Part shown: piece after piece, positions 32,304 to 46,263 of the stretch | Layout: each line of letters starts with the position of its first letter | Position numbering within the stretch: the stretch's first letter is position 1 | Program-made: the position numbers and the translations under genes | NCBI GenBank assembly: GCA_905178155.1 | Contig: CAJINV010000001.1 | Coordinates: 12,445,832-12,509,831 of the forward strand | Length of the DNA: 64,000 nt | Origin: Amoebophrya sp. A120 | Taxonomy: Eukaryota > Sar > Dinophyceae > Syndiniales > Amoebophryaceae | Direction: 5' to 3' | The notes under the pieces: model-generated | Seen by the model: only the letters and a program-made list of their open reading frames with translations | Database searches by the model: none | Told to the model about the DNA's origin: nothing

Positions 32304-32693
32304 CTACAAATTCGCTGATTTGTTCTGTGGGTCGGAGTAAGTGGGCGACGGAAACAAGGAGCTCACTATCGCTTGCCTCTGCAGTACGGCAAGATGCTCC
32401 CGCTGGCCCGCTATAAAAGTGGGATTGTAATCCACATTTCTTCTCCAGTCTTCGCGTGCCTGTAGTGAGAGAAAAGCTTTAGGTGGATAGAAGCGTTGTG
32501 ATGGATCGAATCTGTCATGCAAGACATCGATGGATCCTACGAGACATCAACCATGCTGAGATTCGAAAACAACAAAGCCACAGTCACAAAAAATGAATGG
32601 TACCCTTCTGAGGAAGTAGCTGCGGAAATTGTAATCCTGGAACTTGTGTGCGGCCCGCAGGATGGACCGATAGAGCACGATGTTTTGCCGCAT
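32304..32693 (-). CDS. LYR-motif Fe-S assembly protein LYRM4/ISD11, 2 exons
   Basis: Exons 32693-32604 and 32459-32304 join (AGAAGG|GTACCA...CTACAG|GCACGC) to 81 aa. Exon 1 encodes MRQNIVLYRSILRAAHKFQD then YNFRSYFLRR: the LYR tripeptide followed by the conserved YNFR patch. Exon 2 continues AREDWRRN and LAVLQRQAIVSSLF, matching the rest of the family. In mitochondria ISD11 binds and stabilises the cysteine desulfurase NFS1 together with acyl-carrier protein. The length is close to the animal and fungal proteins (about 90 aa). The start follows CCCGCAG, a good acceptor, and an in-frame stop lies just upstream. Only the spliced form makes the full domain. Confidence 0.85.
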
Positions 32694-33800
32694 GATGTTT
32701 CTGCGGGAAAACGCGAGCTTCTACTTGCGGACGGTGACCAAAACCAAATGCTACCTCAGTGCGCTGGACATGAAGTTGAGTGTCTTTTTGTCCCCCTCGC
32801 AAAGAGAGGATAGGGACGGCAGTGTGTAGAGTAGCAGTGAGTAGAGTAGCCTTGGCGTGACTGAAAAGCAAGCTACAAAAACTTCTATTCTGTTGATTGT
32901 AACAATCGCTATAGTCGTCTGCGATACCGGTCAAAAACGCTACACAAAATACTTTAAGTTCAAACAGAGAAACAAGGGTCTCGTTTTTTCAGCGTCTTCT
33001 TCGTGTCCTGGAATTGGAAACAAACCGTTGTAGATCAAAAAACAACAAGATCATCAGTGCATAATTGATCCTTCGAAAATAGCGGCGTGCTTACCATAAG
33101 TGCTAGCTCTGTCGCTAGTGCTAGTGCAAAAAGCGCTCTATTATTTTTCTTTCGTAGGAACTACTCGCGCCGACGGTATGCGATGATCCATGTGTGACCG
33201 AAAAGTTTTCCCTTTTCGTCCGCGATCTCATGAGCGGAAGGTACAAAACGGATCCTCAGATTCGTGGCCGTAGGCGTAGCAGAACACCAGTTCATTCTTG
33301 TCTTCGCAGCTGATTTCTGTGCTCGTGAGTGACACGCGCTCTTCTTTGCAATCAAAACCATTTGGCGAGCGTTTCACTTGTAAATCTCGTGAGCAGAATG
33401 ATCTTCCATGTGCAAGCATACGCGTTCTGTATTCTTCACTTTTGTCTCTCTTTTTCGGACTGGGGAAGAAAAAAAAACGAAGATACTCGCTAGACAAAGA
33501 TTGCGAGACTCAAGAAAAACGCAGCGTTGCTCAGTCTTGTGCAAGATGAAGAAAGACAAACAGCTACTTTGATCTAGCAGATTAAAAAAATCCGAAAAGC
33601 CTGCAATACCGGGGGTAAATGTTCACGAACGAAGACAGATAAAGAAGGTCACAGCATGGGGATACCGTGGATCGGCTTGATTTTGATACTACTTGCTGCA
33701 TGAAAATCAACTGGAAATAGAGGAAAAAAAGTAAAAAAGGGGAGGCAAGTTTCCAGATCCGATGCAAAATCAAACTTGTAACGCAAAAATGAAAAACAGA
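32694..33800. other. Intergenic region, 1.1 kb, with a doubtful small open frame
   Basis: A minus-strand frame at 33497-33228 reads KEERVSLTSTEISCEDKNEL then VFCYAYGHESEDPF and could be the last exon of a small unknown gene; I cannot find a matching upstream exon or start. A competing frame (33361-33161) overlaps it. Otherwise nothing recognised. Confidence 0.3.
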
Positions 33801-36800
33801 CTACCCGACAATGTTTCCCTTGTGCAGGTGCTGGTGGATGTATTCTGGGTATTCGAACAACTGATCCTCCAGCAGCTCCGCCAGCATGTGCTGACTGAAC
33901 AGCCCCTCCTCGTCCGTATCGTACTTTTTCACCATCTTTCGAAACAGCGGCTCGTCGTGTGCCACGTGGTAGTGCCCAAGGGCCTGCAGAAAGAGCGCGG
34001 TTTCACGCAAACTCAGCACGCCGGTGTCGTCTGCGTCAAAGTCGAGGAAAATTTGTCGGGCCTGTCGTGTTGCGATGTTTGATTCAATTGTCCTCTCAAC
34101 TGCAAATTCATCTTGCATCAAAGGAGGTTATGATGTCTGTGTGGTCTTATAAATATAGTTACATCATGGTGACGTGAGCGTGACGCTTCATAGACAGTAG
34201 AGAGCGAAAAATTATTTACCTCCCCGGTCAGGTGTCGTTTCTCGTCGGTTTTGTTGGTTCTGACCGCCCGAGAGAGCGGCTCGCCGAAGTTGGACATAAT
34301 CCAGTCAACGTCATTGCTGCTGTAGTGGTGCAGGGTGGGAGCGATTTCGCAGCCCCGCGGCATTTGAATCAACTCGCCCGGTGCCTCCCGGTTCTGCGCA
34401 ACCTCGTTCAACGCCCACGCGACTTCCTCCCGCTCCAGAAACAGGTGCGGCGGGTGCTGCTCGGAGTGCAGCGAGGTGGAAATCTGACTGTCGTTCGTCA
34501 GCCTCACGAAATCGTCGTTTCCTGCAACCGCGCGATCGTCAGCCGCGGCGGCCTCGAGCGCTTGACGGCACCTGTATTTCAGTTTTGAGAGATCGGTTGC
34601 GGAACAGCATATAAATATAAATATATGGAATTCATCATCATAATTAATTCGATCTAGCGAAAACGCTAATTCCACACTGTCTGTGTTGACCATCCCTAGT
34701 AAAGATAAGCTGAATATCACTATTACCGTTCCGCGTGCACGTTGTCGCAGTATTTCAGTGCAACGATCAGATCCTGCAGCTCCACGTAGCCCTTGGATTT
34801 CGCCCGCAGGTAGCGCTGGTGGAAGAACCAGGTGAACCAGCTGAGGTCGCTCAGCACGCTCTTGCACTGCGCCCGCTTCGCCGGGTTGGCCTGCTTGTAG
34901 GCGTCCATGATGAAGGCGATGACGAACTTGAACAGGATCATGATCATGAGAAATTTGTAGAACAGGAACAACGGCGTTGCGAAGTCGTTCAGCGCGAATT
35001 CGTTGACTTCCATGAAGAGCGGAAACTTGTTGAACGACTGGCTGTCCACGCGCGCAGTGCTCGCGGGCTTGTACAACCCCATGCACGAGAGAAACAAGTT
35101 GTAGCTCCCCGGCAGGACCTGGTTGAAGCCCTGGTCGTAGCTGCCCAGCATCACGTTGGCGATCGCCGCGAAACCGACCAGCGTCACGAGGAACACGACG
35201 AGCAAATGAAAAAAGTCGCCCCCGATCCCCGTGAACGTGTCAATGATGATGGCCAACCGCTTTTGGAACGCCAAATGCTCGAAAAACATCTGAATTAGGA
35301 GTAAAATCACCAATCCGTTCAGGCAGTGGTAGAGGGAGAGCAAAAACTCGCAGGTGATCACGTGCTTGATGAGCGCGCGCACCTTCGATTCCTCGGGTGC
35401 CGCGGGCGGCATTTCGTAGAGCGCAGTAGAGGTGCTACTTCCATTCGCTTGTTCGAAGAGCCGCATCTCGCCGGCTTCGAGGGAGGATTGGTCCAGGGTC
35501 GAGAACTCCTGCACGAGCGAGACGCAGTACATGTGATGGTAGAAGAGCAGCACGAACCAGAGCACGAAGCAAACCGGGAAAACGCAGAACCAGAGCGCCT
35601 TGGCGCTCTTTAGGTACGGGAATCCGGCGTGGTCGGTCGGGAGTTCGCGCGTAATCGTTCCGACGACCAAGTCGTCCTTCGGTTTGTACACCTGCACCAG
35701 CACCGGTCGGATTTGGATCACGGCGAACACGAGAACCAAAAGTTCCACGAGAATTCTGGCGCAGAGCTCCACCAAGCCACGCACGTCAAGCCCGCTGCTC
35801 AGCACCCAACTGTCCTCCTCCGGGTTGACTGGGAGATGGGATTCCTCTTCGTCGAGTTCTTGGATGGAGTCGCGCTCGCCGGTTCGTGGTGATGTTGAAG
35901 ACGGTTTCTTCTCTTCTGGCTTTTTCTCACCATTATCATGATTTTCGTGCCCACTTGCGGTGCTTCTCTCATCATCATCGTCGTCATCGTCACGCTCGGA
36001 TTCTTTCCTGCGCATCCTTCTGTGAAGATGCTCGTGATGCTTTTCGCTCTTTCTGTTCGCCACAGCGTAAATGTGCGGGTACAGGGAATACGGGATCGAC
36101 AAGGGGGTCAAGCTCGTGGACCAGAGCCCGGCTTCGGAGATATCTGCCGCAAATTCAACCACCGTGAGCACCTTTCGTGCCGGCGTGGCCGCCACCCACC
36201 GGACCGTCATAGCGTAAGTATTGGGGGACAGCAAGCCCTGCGCCTGGTAGTAGTCTAACTCCGCCGCCGCGTCCCGGCCGGGGATGTACACGGTGTACCC
36301 CTCGAAAAACGGATCGTACGCGACTCTTTGCCCGTCCAGCAGCGTCACGGACTCCTCCTGCAAGTTCTTCTCGCTCAGACACAGTGCGCTCGGCAACCCG
36401 GCGCAGCTGTGGCTGTTCACGTACTTTCGTTTTGACGTTACCAACAACCCGGTGAGCACGTCCTGGCGCTCGCTGAGCGCCTGGAATTCCGTGGTGGTGT
36501 TGGTCAGGGCCCCGCCGACCGGGGTGTGGTAAATTTGCGGGACGAGGGAGGTCTTCGTGTAGCCCCAAAACTTCTCCGCGGTGATGGGGTTGGCCGGGGG
36601 CATGGGCATCAGCGGGTGCAGCCAGGCCTGGTTGGCGTCGTGGATGCGGTGGATTTGGTTCTGCCACACGACCGCCACCAAGTAGAGCGCGACAAACAGC
36701 AGAAACGTGAACAGAATGCCGTACGCGGTCGAGGCCCGCACGTACCACACGTACTGCTGCCGAAACTGGTCGATCACCAGCACCATGCGCCGGCCCTCCT

Positions 36801-37044
36801 CCGCCTTGCTTCGGTCCGCGGCGGAAATCGTGCTGACGCGGGCCAGCGAGGTCTTCTTGGCGTCGCTCACCTTGGCCACGTCGTTGGCCCCCTGCAGCAG
36901 CGGGTCGTTGAAGTTGGTGGCCAGGGACAGAATCTGCTTGCTGGCGCTTTCCCCGAGCGTCACCGGCGTCTTCACCGCCGTGACGCCCTGCTTCCCCGCC
37001 GTGCCCATGGGCAGCAGCGAGTTCGTCTTGGAGCCGCGCCCCAT
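33801..37044 (-). CDS. Polycystin-2/TRPP-like cation channel with C-terminal EF-hands, 3 exons
   Basis: Exons 37044-34727, 34571-34220 and about 34094-33801 give about 987 aa. A cytosolic N-terminus is followed by one helix (TAYGILFTFLLFVALYLVAV), a ~300-residue extracytosolic domain (CAGLPSALCLSEKNL; DPFFEGYTVYIPGRDAAAEL), a highly charged insert, then the channel core: LYHCLNGLVILLLIQMFFEH, DFFHLLVVFLVTLVGFAAIA, a pore-loop region (GSYNLFLSCMGLYKPA), and a last helix (FLMIMILFKFVIAFIMDAYK). Exon 3 has an EF-hand loop (DADDTGVLSLRE) and a degenerate one (DTDEEGLFSQHM). One helix before a large domain, five after it, and a C-terminal EF-hand is the polycystin-2 plan. Intron 1 (CG|GTAATA...ACAG|G) is firm; the acceptor of intron 2 is the nearest in-frame AG and less certain. 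Probably a ciliary or membrane calcium channel. Confidence 0.84.
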
Positions 37045-37830
37045 GCTGCGGGTCGGCAGATTAGTTTTTGAAAATGTTCACTTGTCTACAACAGCAAAGT
37101 GGGAAAGAAGTGATTCTAGTTTACGGCGTAAACGTAATATGTCGTGACGACAGTTGGAGGAATGATAGTCGGGCTGCTCACGGGTGATACAGATAGCACA
37201 CAAGATAGGGACATTAACATGAAGATGATGACCTGGAAATGAAGCAGCGAGCATTGCAATGGTGAGACGGTAGGAGGTTTTACTACGAAGCTAAGTGATA
37301 CTCGAACGCTGGGACGATTGTTCTGCACGACATGAACGAACGAAAACCACGTAAGAACTCCTTCCACATGGAGGCATCACCTAGGATCAGCGCACGATAC
37401 CGACCGGCAGAAAGTTCCTGACACAAACCGATTATATTCTGTCTATGTATATGACGTTCTTACATTGCAGTGACCGACGCCATCTTCAGAACGAAAGAGT
37501 ACGACGCATCGCGATGATGCAACACATGCACCGAAAAGCAAGCGCTCTCTATCAACCGAACTGCCACATCGAGGGCACGTCATTCCAACGACCGACTTTT
37601 AGGCTCTTTGATCGACGACCTCGAGAAATTCAGACGCGTTGGTCCAGTATAGCGACCTGTAAAAAACGTGAGGCATGCCTGCCGGCGCGACGCTCCTCAC
37701 GCGTAGCAAAGTGCTCTTTTGGCGCTGGCGTGGGTCTTTTCGTAAATTCAACAGTGGGCTTCACTTCGAGTCTAATTCTGGAACCAAACCATTTAAAATT
37801 AAATGAAGAAGCCATGTGATTCTGATTCAC
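37045..37830. other. Intergenic region, 0.79 kb
   Basis: The polycystin ATG is preceded by GACCCGCAGC, a likely trans-splice acceptor. No other feature is seen. Confidence 0.4.
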
Positions 37831-39747
37831 TCATTGAAGCTTGTTTTCTTCTCCCAGATCTCCCGCTGCTTCTTCGTCCGCATCGGCGTCCTCTTCCGGG
37901 TCTTCGGAAACCTCGTCTTCCAGGTCTTCGGCGGATTCTTCCAGGTCTTCGGAGGGCTCATCCAGGTCTTCGGAGGATTCTTCCAGGTCTTCGGAGTCCT
38001 CTTCCTCCTCATCGGTCAAATAAATCTTGTCGGGCAGGTGCGCTTGCACAAAATCTTGGAACAAGTCACCATCCCCATGCTTCTTGAGCAGTCTAAGGTC
38101 TTCGTCTAACATGGCCACACAGCTAAAGCCGGCGTCTGACAGCCATGTGCACCAACTCCTGCGTCCCAAGACAACAGCTAGCGCGAGCGGATAATCACAG
38201 GCCTGGTCCAAAATGAAGTACGCCTGTTCCTCTTCTTCCTGATACTCGTCATCCACCTGGGGATGATTCTCATGCCAGCTGCGGATCGCCGCGGTGATGC
38301 CTTCTGGGCAGGACTCATCGGCAGAGGCGCCAGAATCCAGTAGCTTCTTCATCAACACGTGGAGCGCTGGTTTCATGCCGTCCATTTTTTCTAGATGGTC
38401 CCCGACGTTCGTCATACCTACGGCCATGCTCCAGCTCCAAAGCACCATTGCACCTGTGAGCACTTCCCCCTTCGCTTTGTTAGTAAAGGGCATCGCTGTG
38501 GCCTCTTCTAGTTCCAGCAGCACGCGTCCGAAGAAAAGGATTCCGCGAAACAAAATCGCAACGAAAGCATCGCCAGGTTGCTCAGTTTCAGTGTAGAACT
38601 TCTTGCGGACCGACACCAAAAGTTCCGCATTGAAGAACACGTCCTGGAAGGCGCATAGTGTCGGTGGCTGCTTCCCGCGCAAGCATTTCTTCACCACACG
38701 CACGGCAAACTCCTTCCGCTTCTTAACTTCTTCGTCTGACAATGAACCGACCGCCTCACTGAAGCCGGCTTTCCAAAGTAACTCGAGGACCTCCCGCAGT
38801 AGATCCGCCAGTCTTGTTACTCCCAGGATGCTGTCTCTCCCCGTCTTGAGCACGACACCCAGAAGGGCCGGAATCTCGTGTCTGCCTGCCAAGACAAAAA
38901 CCATCTCCAGGAGCTCCTTCCGCAGCGCTGACCCCTTCAGGGCCGCCGTTGTGAAGCGGGGCGCGTGGCTGCCCGCGCACTCTTCCTCCATCTTTTCCAA
39001 AGCCTCGGACTGGAACTGTTGGAAGGCTTTCACAAAATGACGGCGCTGCCCGACGTTTGCAGTGGCGTAGCTGTTCGGCTGTGAGGGAAATTGCACAAAA
39101 ATAACCCACCACGCCAGGCGCACGGGTGCCGGGTCCCACGGCCGACCCGCCACCACGTGCGCCCGGAAATATGCGTCCTCGGGTAGGTCGAAAATGATCC
39201 GCACTGCGAACTCCCGGCTCTTCTGCTTTTTTTTCGCCGGCTCATCTACTTCACTGTCGCCTCCAGAGTTGTCGCTTTCATTGCTTTTGATAATCTCCTT
39301 TCCCCCCGATGCTTCCGCCTTATCCCCATGCGTAGTGGCAACATCATCCGCGTTGGATATTAAGAACTCCTGCAGCATTCCACCCACCTCCGACCCGGTC
39401 ACGATCTCCCCCTCCGTCTCGAACTTGACCCAGTCCATGAAGATCCCTATCGCCACCCGCTCCTTCCGGCTTTTCGGCAGACCCGTCTCTTTGTCCAGCT
39501 CGACCCCAGCAAAGCCGTACGCGTGCGGACACACCTTCGCCATCACGTCGAAGAGCATGGTGTTGCAAGCAGCGACGAGGCCAGCACCGCCGCTGTCCGA
39601 GCTGCTTTCCTTTTTCTCTTCCTCTCCTGGCTCAGTCACTGGCTTGCCAGCCAATGCCGCATCGGGGTGATCAAAGAACTCCTTTACCTGGTTGATCGAC
39701 AGCTCGTGGGCCGCTCCCCCGACCCCAACATAGACCGTAAACGTCAT
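37831..39747 (-). CDS. Acidic-tailed protein of unknown function, single exon
   Basis: 638 aa from the ATG of MTFTVYVGVGGAAHEL; the frame is open upstream for 29 more codons including a hydrophobic run (ILFFLLLFIIM), so a longer form with a signal anchor from an ATG at 39822 is possible. The body is mostly helical-looking (LADLLREVLELLWKAGFSEA; KKRKEFAVRVVKKCL). The last ~60 residues are a tandem of short acidic units (SEDLEES, SEDLDEP, SEDLEES), visible in the DNA as a direct repeat of TTCCAGGTCTTCGG near 37915-38000. No known domain recognised. Confidence 0.65.
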   Translation of the reverse strand: MTFTVYVGVGGAAHELSINQVKEFFDHPDAALAGKPVTEPGEEEKKESSSDSGGAGLVAACNTMLFDVMAKVCPHAYGFAGVELDKETGLPKSRKERVAIGIFMDWVKFETEGEIVTGSEVGGMLQEFLISNADDVATTHGDKAEASGGKEIIKSNESDNSGGDSEVDEPAKKKQKSREFAVRIIFDLPEDAYFRAHVVAGRPWDPAPVRLAWWVIFVQFPSQPNSYATANVGQRRHFVKAFQQFQSEALEKMEEECAGSHAPRFTTAALKGSALRKELLEMVFVLAGRHEIPALLGVVLKTGRDSILGVTRLADLLREVLELLWKAGFSEAVGSLSDEEVKKRKEFAVRVVKKCLRGKQPPTLCAFQDVFFNAELLVSVRKKFYTETEQPGDAFVAILFRGILFFGRVLLELEEATAMPFTNKAKGEVLTGAMVLWSWSMAVGMTNVGDHLEKMDGMKPALHVLMKKLLDSGASADESCPEGITAAIRSWHENHPQVDDEYQEEEEQAYFILDQACDYPLALAVVLGRRSWCTWLSDAGFSCVAMLDEDLRLLKKHGDGDLFQDFVQAHLPDKIYLTDEEEEDSEDLEESSEDLDEPSEDLEESAEDLEDEVSEDPEEDADADEEAAGDLGEENKLQ

Positions 39748-40673
39748 GATGATGAACAGCAGAAGAAAAAATAATATATAAGATTCAGTTGAGATTGAAC
39801 TCGAAATTCGAATGAAATTCATACAAATAACCACTCAAAGAAATATACGAAAAACTTTTCAAAGATAACGTGAAAAACCCCGTCGCATTGATATACTGAG
39901 AAGAAGTGCGTACAAAAATCCTTTCTCAAAACTCTTAGTGTAATGGCTACGATCGACTAGTTGAAAAACGGATAGCGAAGTGAAACAGTCAATGTAGTTC
40001 TAGCTTGCTGGTACTATTGTCTTGTTTTCCTTACCGACAATTTTGTGCTAGTATGATTATCAGTGGGATGTAAGAATAACTATCAGTGGAGACCTGTGAA
40101 AAAGCGCAATCATCTTCATCACGGAACCGCAGTCGGGAAAAGCACTACTTTGCTTTCAAAAATCGTGTCTCCTCTTGCCACCTGTGACCAGAACCAAGAT
40201 CGACCTTGAGGAAACCAGATCGCCCTGTGACCAGAACCAAGATGACCAAAACCAGATCTCTGAAGATCCCAGCTCTGCATCCGAAGACGAAAGATCCTCG
40301 GCTACCTGAGGAAAGATCTCTGAAGATCATCCCAATCTGTTTTCATCCCGGCTCTCGCTCCACCGAGCAGCCTATGAAGTACATGGAACACAATGTCACG
40401 CGCACCTTCTTGTTTGACTCCTACTTATTCGCTGTTCTTTATTGCGGTTGTGACACGACTATAATTCAGTCTTCTAAACTTTTGCCGCTTGTTCAGTTGG
40501 TGTTGCTCTATGATCGCGGGCTCCGTCGATCGGGGTTCTTCAGGGGACAACTAATGTTTGGGGTAGTACTCACACTTCCACTCCTGGGGTAGTACTTTTT
40601 ACTGAAATCACCTAAACACAACTTTTGGTGCGGAGAAGGAGGAGAAGCGAATTGACTATAAGTACTTTCGCTT
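39748..40673. other. Intergenic region, 0.93 kb, with short direct repeats
   Basis: CCTGTGACCAGAACCAAGAT occurs at 40181-40200 and 40224-40243, and AGATCTCTGAAGATC at 40254-40268 and 40314-40328. The stretch is otherwise unremarkable. The repeats could be a small decayed tandem array. Confidence 0.5.
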
Positions 40674-43200
<2,527 letters not shown>

Positions 43201-44195
43201 CTTTTACGGTACTTCTCCTGGTGTCGTCCTTCGTGTCTGCGGCCAGTGCCAGTGGTTGCGATTCTTAGCCCGACGAATCTTGTGTCCGTCTGCAACTCCT
43301 TATCCTTGCAGGATCGGCTGATTTTTACAAACTAGTGCTCGGGAGTCAGAGTCACGTCGAAACCCTCACGCGCCTCATCTCCGGGACCAGCTAGTAGTAG
43401 CGTTTAGTGCCTACTGCGCTCGGCGACTACCGCGTTTGTCCTTTGTGTCGCTTCTGCCCTGGAGGGTCGCTAAAGTTGCTGCCGCAGCGCGCTCGTTCAT
43501 AGATATCGCTACTCGTAGTCGAGACAATTCACAACTTCAGCCAACAGTTCAAATTTTACGTGAGAACAGATACTAGGGATCTTCTCTGCTCGGACAAAAA
43601 AAAGTAATCATCCGCGGAAACCCGCGACAGCAGGAAGCTGCTTAGTTTCTTCTATACCCTTGCCTTGCGAGGAAGGGCCTGCTTGTAAATCATTGACTAG
43701 GTCGCTGAACGTGCTGGTCTGTGAAAAAGTGCTGGCTCGAGAACTACGATCGCCGAAATTCAGTGAATCATCCGATGGAGAGCAGAGCAAAATCTATCAA
43801 TAGGATCCTTTGCAGACCTGCTGCGCGTGATGCTTCAAAAAGTGGACTGATCTTTTCCAAATTCAGAACATGTCTTCGGGGTCGGTTTGTCGCGCATTGC
43901 AATTATTGATTGTGCACGTCGCTCATGATGACACGTACTAAAACTCGTGGCGTTGGTTTTTCAATAGCTCTACTAGAGCACTCTACATTTCAAGACAAAC
44001 CCTCTACTTTTATTTGATTATTTCACGGACCATCTACAAAAATCCTGATTGCTTTTGCAGCAGCAGTACCTCGATAAAGACCTTTATTTCTTCAGCTTTC
44101 TAAGTCACTCGTAGAACTTTTACTGTTACTGTTACTGTTTACTCACCAATAGAAAGACACGACCACTACAAAGACCACGGAGCACTGCTCTCCTT
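43201..44195. other. Intergenic region, 1.0 kb
   Basis: No supported gene. A short TTACTG repeat (three units) lies at about 44120-44140. Confidence 0.4.
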
Positions 44196-45815
44196 TCATT
44201 CCGACTCCAACAGCGTAGCGTTCGTCACCCCGGCCACATTTCGCTCCCGCAAAGTCACTTCGGCGTCTTTGTCCTCTTCCTCCCCCTTGCTTACTTCCAA
44301 GCCAGTTTCCGAAGCCATTGTGACGCTTTCCACGTCACCGCCAGCAGCGCCCTCATCCGTACTGCCGTCGCCCTGCTCTTCCTGCTCACTGCTGCTATCA
44401 TTTTCAGTTGCTTCTGCTTCTTCGCTTTCATTTTCAATCTCCTTCTCGTCGGACAGCTCGTTGCCCGTCTTTTTATCCGCCTCTCCTTCGGTTTCTCCCG
44501 CAGACCCAGGGCCATCGCCCTCCTTGTTCTCAATGGCGAGGGCAGTCGGCTTTTTATCTTTTTCCTTCTTTTCCTTGTCCTCATCAGTCTTAACTTCCAT
44601 TTCCACGTCGCTGTCCACGGAGAACTCCCAGTCTTTCGGCATCTCCTTGGGGTTCCTCTTGTAATAGTAGTCCCACCCAAGCTTCCGCTGGTGTTCCGAC
44701 GGTTCTCCATCGAAATAGGGGAAAAACGCAAAATGAGCAATGAAAGCACCACCGCCGTACCAGATGTCCTCGAAATACCTGATTGACATTGATGTTTCTT
44801 TGATTGTTCTCCGGAACATTAGTGCCTTGTAGATTGAACGTTTCCATGTATCAATGATGTCGGCCGCGCGCGAAAAAAAAATACAGGTACATCGCCATAC
44901 GTACCATGTGTAAAAGAAGATGCCCGCAACAGTCAGGGCTGCGGCTATCAAATGTAAAAATGTCTGGGTCTGGAGGAATGCGCGACTTGTCATGCAGCTT
45001 TTCCATGACCCATGAGGTCTGGTATGCAGGACCTAGCCTGACAGATTCTGCGCGATCTCTCTCATGCCTATCCTGCATGAGAAACTCCCTCGCGACTTGG
45101 TCAAAACTGGGCGACTTTTGGTAATCATGCAACACAGATTTTTGCATGCTTCAGATTTAGCATGACAAGTTGCATTCTTCCAGACCCAGACATTTTTACA
45201 TTTGATAGCGGCTACGAAGCCGTTAAACGGCATCGGTATTTTCAGCTCCCAATCTCCACTCTCCCCTATCGGAATCTCGAGGCTGTTTGTGTTCGTGTTT
45301 TCTTAATACATTCATGTCGACTTCGATGGGGAAGAATAAGAAACCATCGCTGCCAGCCGCGCAAGTGACGCAGCATTACCTTCTCTATGTTCAACGCCAC
45401 AGTAAAGGTTGAATTGTACTTACATGCATTGATCAGTCCATTGTGGGTGGTACGTGCCCGGTGTCCAACGACGGTGGTACTCCCGTAATTTCAACCTCTG
45501 CTCATCCAGCAGCGGACAGGCCGCCTGCCTTTTAACCGTCTTCTTCTTTTTTTGATCAGCGTCGCCGTTGCACTCTTGCTTTTCTTTTCCGCTCGCTGTC
45601 GTCGCTTTGCCGCCCGGCTTTGCTGCGTCGTCTTTTGTTTCTCCACTGTCAACGGAAGCCTCTGGGGGAGCACCAGCCGCAGAGTTGTCAACACCATCAT
45701 TTCCGTCGGGCTCGGAAACCTCCGTCTTCACCGCGGCTGGTTTCTGCGAACCTCCCGTAGCTTGAGTTTTTCCCAACGACCCCGTCTGCAGCAACTTGCG
45801 ATGCCGTGCGCCCAT
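44196..45815 (-). CDS. Membrane protein with a long acidic tail, at least 3 exons
   Basis: Exons 45815-45424, 45282-45208 and 44940-44196 join to about 403 aa. Exon 1 is polar with a basic stretch (KKKKTVKRQAACPLLDEQRL) and ends EYHRRWTPGTYHPQWTDQ. The short middle exon carries GDWELKIPMPFNGFVA, and exon 3 begins ALTVAGIFFYTWYVWRCTCI, so splicing across introner E assembles one transmembrane helix. A soluble part follows (SIRYFEDIWYGGGAFIAHFA; GWDYYYKRNPKEMPKDWEFS), then a ~150-residue E/D/K-rich tail. Intron 1 is GT-AG (GCAT|GTAAGT...ACAG|C). The frame is open upstream of the chosen ATG back to an AG at 45855 (NQGKSTCPIRKKM), so an earlier exon may exist, possibly the hydrophobic frame at 46137-45919. 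Family not recognised. Confidence 0.68.
44946..45207 (-). mobile_element. Introner, family 1, copy E (262 bp)
   Basis: Near-perfect terminal repeats (TATCAAATGTAAAAATGTCT left, AGACATTTTTACATTTGATA right, each with the TCTGGGTCTGG core). The duplication GCGGC is at 44941-44945 and 45208-45212 and extends to seven bases if the outer TA is counted. No cut across the duplication gives GT-AG; CC-AG is the nearest. The two ends are the most alike of the five copies, which suggests a recent insertion. Confidence 0.94.
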
Positions 45816-46263
45816 CTTCTTACGGATAGGGCAAGTAGACTTTCCTTGGTTCTGTAATTTAAAGAGACCAGGGAGCAGAAATTATGCGCATCCTGTCAGT
45901 CCTGTCACTCACTTTTCGCTAGCCAAACAACACTCGACCTTTGATACCTTCCCCCTCGGTTGCATCCTTTGTAATATGCCACAGACGCTCAATGAATCCT
46001 CGCGGCCTCTCAGAGTGATACAACGCGAACGCACAACAAGACAACAATACGATCAGAAACACAGAATGAAACGCTCCGGCTTCAAGAAGAAGAAAAAAAA
46101 ACTGCATACAAAACGTTCGTTCCCTTGCTTTGTGCATGCGTAGTACAAGTACAACGCGCTACATAGCGCATCAAAATTTCAACAAAAGTTGTGTAAAACA
46201 TGTCATCAATATGCCGAGACAGGGATCCACCTCATCGTAGGCTGATTTCTACTAGGACGGCCC
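45816..46263. other. Region upstream of the 44196-45815 gene
   Basis: A minus-strand frame at 46137-45919 encodes a hydrophobic segment (FHSVFLIVLLSCCAFALYHS) followed by SERPRGFIERLWHITKDATE. It could be a 5' exon of the neighbouring gene giving it a signal anchor, but I found no donor and acceptor in matching phase, so it stays unassigned. Confidence 0.3.

Noticed and set aside
37803-38109. Plus-strand frames with LPGLRR/FQVFGG repeats
   Set aside because: They are the antisense reading of the acidic SEDLEE repeats in the 37831-39747 gene.
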